The position numbers and the translations under genes are program-made. The notes under the pieces are model-generated. The model did no database searches. It had not been told where the DNA came from and saw only the letters and a list, made by a program, of their open reading frames with translations. A DNA stretch of 64,000 bases from Macrostomum hystrix (lineage: Eukaryota; Platyhelminthes; Macrostomidae), in the NCBI GenBank assembly GCA_950097015.1, contig CATNEN010000025.1, positions 1,519,001 through 1,583,000 on the forward strand, written 5' to 3'. Position 1 is the first letter of the stretch. The number at the start of each line of letters is the position of its first letter. Positions 24,401 to 34,100 of this stretch are shown here, one piece after another.

Positions 24401-27400
24401 TGCAAAACTTGACACTCCCAAAGTGAAATAGAGGGGTAGACAAGCGGAATTAGGCATGTGCAAACTTGACACTCCCAAAGTGAAATAGAGGGGTAGACAA
24501 GCGGAATTAGGCATGTGAAAAACTTGACACTCCCAAAGTGAAATAGAGGGGTAGACAAGCGGAATTAGGCATGTGCAAACTTGACACTCCCAAAGTGAAA
24601 TAGAGGGGTAGACAAGCGGAATTAGGCATGTGCAAACTTGACACTCCCAAAGTGAAATAGAGGGGTAGACAAGCGGAATTAGGCATGTGCAAACTTGACA
24701 CTCCCAAAGTGAAATAGAGGGGTAGACAAGCGGAATTAGGCATGTGCAAAACTTGACACTCCCAAAGTGAAATAGAGGGGTAGACAAGCGGAATTAGGCA
24801 TGTGCAAACTTGACACTCCCAAAGTGAAATAGAGGGGTAGACAAGCGGAATTAGGCATGTGCAAACTTGACACTCCCAAAGTGAAATAGAGGGGTAGACA
24901 AGCGGAATTAGGCATGTGCAAACTTGACACTCCCAAAGTGAAATAGAGGGGTAGACAAGCGGAATTAGGCATGTGCAAACTTGACAACTCCCAAAGTGAA
25001 ATAGAGGGGTAGACAAGCGGAATTAGGCATGTGCAAAACTTGACACTCCCAAAGTGAAATAGAGGGGTAGACAAGCGGAATTAGGCATGTGCAAACTTGA
25101 CACTCCCAAAGTGAAATAGAGGGGTAGACAAGCGGAATTAGGCATGTGCAAACTTGACACTCCCAAAGTGAAATAGAGGGGTAGACAAGCGGAATTAGGC
25201 ATGTGCAAAACTTGACACTCCCAAAGTGAAATAGAGGGGTAGACAAGCGGAATTAGGCATGTGCAAACTTGACACTCCCAAAGTGAAATAGAGGGGTAGA
25301 CAAGCGGAATTAGGCATGTGAAAACTTGACACTCCCAAAGTGAAATAGAGGGGTAGACAAAAGCGGAATTAGGCATGTGCAAACTTGACACTCCCAAAGT
25401 GAAATAGAGGGGTAACAAGCGGAATTAGGCATGTGCAAACTTGACACTCCCAAAGTGAAATAGAGGGGTAGACAAGCGGAATTAGGCATGTGCAAAACTT
25501 GACACTCCCAAAGTGAAATAGAGGGGTAGACAAGCGGAATTAGGCATGTGCAAACTTGACACTCCCAAAGTGAAATAGAGGGGTAGACAAGCGGAATTAG
25601 GCATGTGCAAACTTGCACTCCCAAAGTGAAATAGAGGGGTAGACAAGCGGAATTAGGCATGTGCAAACTTGACACCTCCAAAGTGAAATAGAGGGGGTAG
25701 ACAAGCGGAATTAGGCATGTGCAAAACTTGACACTCCCAAAGTGAAATAGAGGGGTAGACAAGCGGAATTAGGCATGTGCAAACTTGACACTCCCAAAGT
25801 GAAATAGAGGGGTAGACAAGCGGAATTAGGCATGTGAAAACTTGACACTCCCAAAGTGAAATAGAGGGGTAGACAAGCGGAATTAGGCATGTGCAAACTT
25901 GACACTCCCAAAGTGAAATAGAGGGGTAGACAAGCGGAATTAGGCATGTGCAAACTTGACACTCCCAAAGTGAAATAGAGGGGTAGACAAGCGGAATTAG
26001 GCATGTGCAAACTTGACACTCCCAAAGTGAAATAGAGGGGTAGACAAGCGGAATTAGGCATGTGAAAAACTTGACACTCCCAAAGTGAAATAGAGGGGGT
26101 AGACAAGCGGAATTAGGCATGTGCAAACTTGACACTCCCAAAGTGAAATAGAGGGGTAGACAAGCGGAATTTAGGCATGTGAAAACTTGACACTCCCAAA
26201 GTGAAATAGAGGGGTAGACAAGCGGAATTAGGCATGTGCAAAACTTGACACTCCCAAAGTGAAATAGAGGGGTAGGACAAGCGGAATTAGGCATGTGCAA
26301 ACTTGACACTCCCAAAGTGAAATAGAGGGGTAGACAAGCGGAATTAGGCATGTGCAAACTTGACACTCCCAAAGTGAAATAGAGGGGTAGACAAGCGGAA
26401 TTAGGCATGTGAAAACTTGACACTCCAAAGTGAAATAGAGGGGTAGACAAGCGGAATTAGGCATGTGCAAACTTGACACTCCCAAAGTGAAATAGAGGGG
26501 TAGACAAGCGGAATTAGGCATGTGCAAAACTTGACACTCCCAAAGTGAAATAGAGGGGTAGACAAGCGGAATTAGGCATGTGAAACTTGACACTCCCAAA
26601 GTGAAATAGAGGGGTAGACAAGCGGAATTAGGCATGTGCAAACTTGACACTCCCAAAGTGAAATAGAGGGGTAGACAAGCGGAATTAGGCATGTGCAAAC
26701 TTGACACTCCCAAAGTGAAATAGAGGGGTAGACAAGCGGAATTAGGCATGTGCAAACTTGACACTCCCAAAGTGAAATAGAGGGGTAGACAAGCGGAATT
26801 AGGCATGTGAAAACTTGACACTCCCAAAGTGAAATAGAGGGGTAGACAAGCGGAATTAGGCATGTGCAACTTGACCACTCCCACAAGTGAATAGAGGGGT
26901 AGACAAGCGGAATTTAGGCATGTGCCAACTTGACACTCCCAAAGTGAAATAGGGTAAGCGGATTAGGCATGTGCCAATTGACACACCTCCCCCCCCAAAG
27001 TGAAATAGAGGGGTAGCAAGCGGAATTAGGCATGTGCAAACTTGACACTCCCCAAGTGAAATAGAGGGGTAGACAAGCGGAATTAGGCATGTGCAAACTG
27101 ACACTCCCAAAGTGGAAATAGAGGGGTTAGACAAGCGGAATTAGCGCATGTGGCAACTTGACACTCCCAAAGTGAAACTAGAGGGGTAGGACAAGCGGAA
27201 TTAGGCATGTGAACTGACACTCCCAAGTGAAGGGTAGGACAAAGCGGAATTAGGCATGTGAACTTGACACTCCCCCAAGTGAAATAGAGGGGTAGACAAG
27301 CGGAATTAGGCATGTGCAAACTTGACACTCCCAAGTGAAATAGAGGGGTAGACAAGCGGAATTAGGCATGTGCAAACTTGACATCCCCAAAGTGAAATAG

Positions 27401-29554
27401 AGGGGTAGACAAGCGGAATTAGGCATGTGCAAACTTGAACACTCCCAAAGTGAAATAGAGGGGTAGACCAAGCGGAATTAGGCATGTGCAAACTTGACAC
27501 TCCCAAAGTGAAATAGAGGGGTAGACAAGCGGAATTAGGCATGTGAAAACTTGACACTCCAAAGTGAAATAGAGGGGTAGACAAGCGGAATAGGCATGTG
27601 CAAACTTGACACTCCCAAAGTGAAATAGAGGGGTAGACAAGCGGAATTTAGGCATGTGCAAACTTGACACTCCCAAAGTGAAATAGAGGGGTAGACAAGC
27701 GGAATTAGGCATGTGAAAACTTGAACACTCCCAAAGTGAAAATAGAGGGTAGGACAAGCGGAATTAGGCATGTGAAACTTGACACTCCCAAAGTGAAATA
27801 GAGGGGTAGACAAGCGGAATTAGGCATGTGCAAACTTGACACTCCCAAAGTGAATAGAGGGGTAGACAAGCGGAATTAGGCATGTGAAAACTTGACACTC
27901 CCAAAGTGAAATAGAGGGGTAGACAAGCGGAATTAGGCATGTGCAAACTTGACACTCCCAAAGTGAAATAGAGGGGTAGACAAGCGGAATTAGGCATGTG
28001 CAAACTTGACACTCCCAAAGTGAAATAGAGGGGTAGACAAGCGGAATTAGGCATGTGCAAACTTGACACTCCCAAAGTGAAATAGAGGGGTAGACAAGCG
28101 GAATTAGGCATGTGCAAACTTGACACTCCCAAAGTGAAATAGAGGGGTAGACAAGCGGAATTAGGCATGTGCAAACTTGACACTCCCAAAGTGAAATAGA
28201 GGGGTAGACAAGCGGAATTAGGCATGTGCAAACTTGACACTCCCAAAGTGAAATAGAGGGGTAGACAAGCGGAATTAGGCATGTGCAAACTTGACACTCC
28301 CAAAGTGAAATAGAGGGGTAGACAAGCGGAATTAGGCATGTGAAAACTTGACACTCCCAAAGTGAAATAGAGGGGTAGACAAGCGGAATTAGGCATGTGC
28401 AAACTTGACACTCCCAAAGTGAAATAGAGGGGTAGACAAGCGGAATTAGGCATGTGCAAACTTGACACTCCCAAAGTGAAATAGAGGGGTAGACAAGCGG
28501 AATTAGGCAATGTGCAAACTTGACACTCCCAAAGTGAAATAGAGGGGGTAGACAAGCGGAATTAGGCATGTGCAAACTTGACACTCCCAAAGTGAAATAG
28601 AGGGGTAGACAAGCGGAATTAGGCATGTGAAAACTTGACACTCCCAAAGTGAAATAGAGGGGTAGACAAGCGGAATTAGGCATGTGAAACTTGACACTCC
28701 CAAAAGTGAAATAGAGGGGTAGACAAGCGGAATTAGGCATGTGCAACCTTGACACTCCCAAAGTGAAATAGAGGGTAGACAAGCGGAAATTAGGCATGTG
28801 AAAACTTGACACTCCCAAAGTGAAATAGAGGGGTAGACAAGCGGAATTAGGCATGTGCAAAAAAAAACTTGACACTCCCAAAGTGAAATAGAGGGGTAGA
28901 CAAGCGGAATTAGGCATGTGCAAACTTGACACTCCCAAGTGAAATAGAGGGTGTAGACAAGCGGAATTAGGCATGTGAAACTTGACACTCCCAAAGTGAA
29001 ATAGAGGGGTAGACAAGCGGAATTAGGCATGTGCAAACTTGACACTCCCAAAGTGAAATAGAGGGGTAGACAAGCGGAATTAGGCATGTGCAAAACTTGA
29101 CACTCCCAAAGTGAAATAGAGGGGTAGACAAGCGGAATTAGGCATGTGAAAAACTTGACACTCCCAAAGTGAAATAGAGGGGGTAGACAAGCGGAATTAG
29201 GCATGTGAAAACTTGACACTCCCAAAGTGAAATAGAGGGGTAGACAAGCGGAATTAGGCAAAACTTGACACTCCCAAAGTGAAATAGAGGGGTAGACAAG
29301 CGGAATTAGGCATGTGAAAACTTGACACTCCCAAAGTGAAATAGAGGGGTAGACAAGCGGAATTAGGCATGTGCAAACTTGACACTCCCAAAGTGAAATA
29401 GAGGGGTAGACAAGCGGAATTAGGCATGTGCAAACTTGACACTCCCAAAGTGAAATAGAGGGGTAGACAAGCGGAATTAGGCATGTGCAAACTTGACACT
29501 CCCAAAGTGAAATAGAGGGGTAGACAAGCGGAATTAGGCATGTGCAAACTTGAC
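21438..29554. repeat. 57-bp satellite array, about 142 copies
   Basis: The unit is 57 bases: GACACTCCCAAAGTGAAATA, GAGGGGTAGACAAGCGGAAT, TAGGCATGTG, then CAAACTT or AAAACTT. From 21438 to about 23900 the units are practically identical except for that single C/A site. From about 24000 to 29300 single-base insertions and deletions appear, densest at 26870-27800 (for example homopolymer C and A runs), and the ends become clean again. Since 57 is 19 codons and the unit has no stop in two minus frames, it gives false ORFs of up to 852 codons. No promoter, signal peptide or start context supports translation. Confidence 0.97.
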
Positions 29555-29555
29555 T

Positions 29556-29822
29556 CGACTGAAACGGATGGGGAGCAAGACAGGCAAGAGAAAGAGAAGG
29601 GGAAACAAATGTACAGTAGGGGAAGTTGTTGCGGCGAGGCAAAAATTGACCATATGCACCGACCAGTTGATGACGGTTGCCAACAGCAACGGCAGCAGAC
29701 GCTCAAGCGTGGAAGTGAACGAGAATGCATCGTTATTAATACCGCCTGACCCAGCCCAAAGAGACCAAAGCTCATCAGTCCAAGGAGACATCGGCGAGAC
29801 AGCTGAGCGCCAAGAAAGCTGA
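29556..29822 (+). CDS. Possible C-terminal exon, unassigned
   Basis: Directly after the 57-bp array a frame is open to TGA at 29820-29822. It reads as a basic start (KTGKRKRRGNK) followed by a moderately acidic Ser/Gln/Asn-rich end with codon usage resembling the confirmed exons. AATAAA lies about 117 bases after the stop. No good pyrimidine-tract acceptor is visible, since the array's plus strand is purine-rich, so the 5' limit is unknown. It might be the last exon of the gene beginning at 16135; frame alone cannot show this. Confidence 0.3.
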   Translation, partial: RLKRMGSKTGKRKRRGNKCTVGEVVAARQKLTICTDQLMTVANSNGSRRSSVEVNENASLLIPPDPAQRDQSSSVQGDIGETAERQES

Positions 29823-29938
29823 ATTCATAAACTCGACTACTCACATACGTAAATCTTGCTTAAGACTGAATGTACAATGTAGCATTTCATTCAAACCAGG
29901 CATAAAAGACTGATTAATGAAATATAAATGCATAATAT

Positions 29939-29944
29939 AATAAA
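29939..29944 (+). terminator. Candidate poly(A) signal AATAAA
   Basis: Hexamer in AT-rich sequence about 117 bases downstream of the TGA at 29822. It is supportive only if the preceding ORF is a real exon. Confidence 0.3.
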
Positions 29945-30238
29945 ATATACTTATTTCCTGCCAGTGCAATCACTTCATTCATACTACAACAGGCAAAATA
30001 GTGTCCTGTTTTACCTACGAAATATGCTTTGTATTTTTCTTTAAAGTGCGAGTACAGACTCGCAAAAAGTCTGCACGGTGATCCATAAATGTTTTGTTTT
30101 GAAAAATAAAAGATAGGATTAACATAAAATGCACTTTGGGCAGAGTTTGACTGAATCAAATTAAATTTTAGACAAAATCTAGCAGAATTTTAGGGGCGCC
30201 TCCTCAGCAACCGCCTAATATAACATGCTTCAATAGAG

Positions 30239-30975
30239 CAGACTCAAATGTGATATCTCAACTGAGTAGACTCAAATGTGATATTTTAACTGAGTAGACT
30301 CAAATGTGATATTTTAACTGAGTAGACTCAAATGTGATATTTTAACTGAGTAGACTCAAATGTGATATTTTAACTGAGTAGACTCAATGTGATATTTTAA
30401 CTGAGTAGACTCAAATGTGACATCTCAACTGAGTAGACTCAAATGTGATATTTTAACTGAGTAGACTCAAATGTGATATTTTAACTGAGTAGACTCAAAT
30501 GTGATATTTTAACTGAGTAGACTCAAATGTGATATTTTAACTGAGTAGACTCAATGTGATATTTTAACTGAGTAGACTCAAATGTGATATTTTAACTGAG
30601 TAGACTCAATGTGATATTTTAACTGAGTAGACTCAAATGTGATATTTTAACTGAGTAGACTCAAATGTGATATTTTAACTGAGTAGACTCAATGTGATAT
30701 TTTAACTGAGTAGACTCAAATGTGATATCTCAACTGAGTAGACTCAAATGTGATATCTTAACTGAGTAGACTCAAATGTGATATTTTAACTGAGTAGACT
30801 CAAATGTGATATTTTAACTGAGTAGACTCAAATGTGATATTTTAACTGAGTAGACTCAAATGTGATATTTTAACTGAGTAGACTCAAATGTGATATCTCA
30901 ACTGAGTAGACTCAAATGTGATATTTTAACTGAGTAGACTCAAATGTGATATTTTAACTGAGTAGACTCAAATGT
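30239..30975. repeat. 28-bp minisatellite
   Basis: About 26-27 copies of TGAGTAGACTCAAATGTGAT plus ATTTTAAC. Some units are 26 bases (TCAATG in place of TCAAATG), and some carry ATCTCAAC in place of ATTTTAAC. It lies just 3' of the HMCES gene. Confidence 0.95.
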
Positions 30976-31185
30976 GAGTTGAGTTGAGAAGACTAAAATT
31001 AGTTTTTTTAACTGAGAAGCATTTTTGAAAAGTGGCAGAAGATGGAAATATACTGAAGAGTGAGGCCATGAAATGCTTATTTTTGGAGGAGTACGAGTCT
31101 TACAGTTTTTTTCAGCGCCTGCTGTAGCACCAACAGCTCACAGAGATCTCACCCAACTCCCATCGTGTCAGAGCTCCACATCTAG

Positions 31186-34100
31186 CTAGTCTAGGCGCCG
31201 TTTTTTTATGGTCGGCTTAGCTGCACTGTCACCTTCTTGTTTTTCATCAACAACCGTCGCCGCCTCAGTTTTGAGCTTCAAAGAGGGGCTTGCTTTTTTC
31301 TTTTTCTTTTGCTGCTGTTGCTGTTTTACTTCTGTCGGAGACGTTGTGCCGGAGCGAATCCAGCGAGTCAGGCCCGTGTCTGGTAAATGCGGCCGCTTCC
31401 TTGGCGAATTCTGAGACTGCTGCTGCTGCTGCTGCTTGGAACCTGATGGCTGGCATGTCGAAGATGGCTTTGGCAGCCATTTGTCTAGCGCGGTTGGCAC
31501 TGGGGCCCTGGGTTAGTAATAAATAACAATTCAGGCCCAATTTATAAAATGGAAGATCGACTTAATTACTACAATATGACATTATTGATTGAATGAGAGA
31601 TCCGATTGATAAAATGGTAATATTGATAATGTGAGTCTGGATTGACAGAATTGAGATTAGATAGGCTGTATGGAAGATTGGATAGATCAGGAGTCGGCAA
31701 ACTTATTAGCGTACAGGCCACGGAGAGAACCTAAAAGACGACAGCGGGCCGCATTGACTGTAGGAATAGGACTGTAGGAATAGAAAGGGGAGAAATAAGA
31801 CGCAGTAGAGATGAGACGAGACAGGAAGAGATGAGACAGGCGAGAGACGGAAGACAGGGGAGAGATTAAAAGGGGGTAGATCAGGAATGGAAGAGCTGAG
31901 ACCGAGGAGAGATGAGACTCTCCATCTCCAGATGGAGATATAAAAGTACATGTGTTGTACTTTTATATGTGTTGTACTTTCATTATATAGAAACTAGTAT
32001 TTGACCGTTGCAGCTAAATATCCCATAGACAATTCGGTCTACCTGTTTGTTTGCGAGGACCGCGTTAAGAGTGTTTGCGGCTCTAGCTTTCGTGCTAACC
32101 TCGGGCTTTGCTATCTACACAAATACATTAGACCACAAGCTATCGCGGCAATACGCAACGATGGCAAGCGCAGTCAAATTCAGCGACATAATCAAGCAGT
32201 ACGACGGTGAAGAGGATTTTTCGCGCTGGGCACAGAAGCTCGAACTCGTTGCCAAGCTCCAAAAAGTGAATGACCTGGCTGCTTTCATCCCACTATTTCT
32301 ATCGGGAGGTGCGTTCGCCGTGTACCAGGCACTAAACGAGAAAAGCAAGTCGGACTACAAAACTCTGAAAGCGGCTCTAACCTCAGCGTTCTGCCCAAAC
32401 AAGTACAAAGCATACGACGAGTTCGTGTCACGCCGGCTCGGCCCCGGGGAGTCCGTGGACGTTTTTCTCGCGGATCTCACGAGGCTTGCACGCCTAGTGG
32501 ACGAGATCCCCGGGGAAGAATGGATCAAATGCGCATTCGTCCGCGGGCTTCCAGCAACCGTCAGTCAGCAGCTGATCGCTTCCTGCTCTCTAAAAGAGCT
32601 CGAACTCCATGAACTAGCGGAGAAAGCTAGAAACTTAACGATCAGTCGCGAGTCCTGCTGTGTTGTCTCGAGCGCAGGAAATGCGCGAAGCGCTGGAAAG
32701 TTCGCCCCACGCAACAAAGTGATGTCGTGCTACTCGTGCGGCAAGGAGGGCCATGTGAGCAAAGAGTGCATGGAACGCAACCGAGCGAATCAAGGTTGTT
32801 TTGTTTGTGGAAAAAGCGGGACATGTGGCTGCTCGATGCCCGCAGCGCGCCGATTTTCAAAAAAACGAGTGATGGAAGCGCGGAATGTTTGCGCCAACGG
32901 GCTTCCTTGTGCACCGGCGCACCTACCATCGTTAAGTGTTCATGTTAATAGTTTGGTCGTTACTGCTTTAGTAGATACTGGTTGTTCGCGGTCCATCGTT
33001 TCTTCACGAGTTACTGGAGTTAAAAAACGTCCCGTTCACGAGAGGGTCACGATGATGAATGGTGACTCAGCAGAATGTGAATGGGAGGCTGACGTTACTT
33101 TGTCTGTTCGAGGCCACCAATTACCAGTGCTGCGATGTATCGTTATGGACATCCTTCCTGGGTTCGATTTGCTGCTTGGGATGGATGCTATCAGCCGATT
33201 GGGCGGTGTCTCTGTGAAGCGAGATTGCCGCAGTGTCCGCTTCGGTATTGAAGAGCAGTCATTAGCGCTGGAGACTGCTGCGGTAGCCAAGGCTTTCTCA
33301 AAACCAAAGGCGGAGTCACCTGTGAGCTGTCCGGCAGGAGAGGTCGAGTCACCTGTGAGCTGTCCGGCAGGAGAGGTCGAGTCACCTGTGAGCTGTCCGG
33401 CAGGAGAGGTCGAGTCACCTGTGAGCTGTCCGGCAGGAGAGGTCGAGTCACCTGTGAGCTGTCCGGCAGAAGAGGTCGAGTCACCTGTGAGCTGTCCGAC
33501 AGGAGAGGTCGAGTCACCTGTGAGCTGTCCGGCAGGAGAGGTCGAGTCACCTGTGAGCTGTCCGGCAGGAGAGGTCGAGTCACCTGTGAGCTGTCCGGCA
33601 AGAGGAGCGAGGCTTGCGAAAAATACTTTAACCGAGGCGTGCCTGGTGCTTGAGGAAAAAGACTTCTCTGCTAAGTTTATCGATGGAGAGTGGACAGTGG
33701 CATGGAAGTGGCTGGATGAGGCCCCACTACTGTCAAATACGATAGCTCAATACCGAGTCCCACCAGAGGCGGTAGGCGAGTATGAGTCAGAGATAAAAGA
33801 CTGGATTCAGCGAGGTTGGCTGCTACCGTTCGAAGGTGACAGTGACGGCGTCATCCCTCTGATGGCAGTGGTGCAGACCAACAAAGCAAAGGTGCGGCCT
33901 GTACTCGACTATCGCGAGTTGAACCAGTACGTGTCAAGCCACACCGCCGAAAGCGTCGTGTGCGGCGCCAAGCTCCGGGCCTGGCGGCGGCTCGGTGAGA
34001 ATGCGAGTATCATCGACCTGCGGAAGGCCTACCTACAACTGCGATTGGACCCCAGTCTCTGGCGCTACCAAGTAGTGAGGTTCAAAGGCCGCCGTTACTG

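Noticed and set aside
21372-29844. Minus-strand ORFs of up to 852 codons with a 19-residue repeat (HMPNSACLPLYFTLGVSSL)
   Set aside because: They are the 57-bp array read in frames that lack stops; two different frames are open at once, frame changes follow each indel, and there is no start context or domain.
31265-31540. Alternative minus-strand ORF over the last HMCES exon (Ala-rich frame)
   Set aside because: The frame required by splicing from HMCES exon 6 (phase 2) is the other one, ending KKRRLD; the Ala-rich frame is the shifted reading of CAG repeats.
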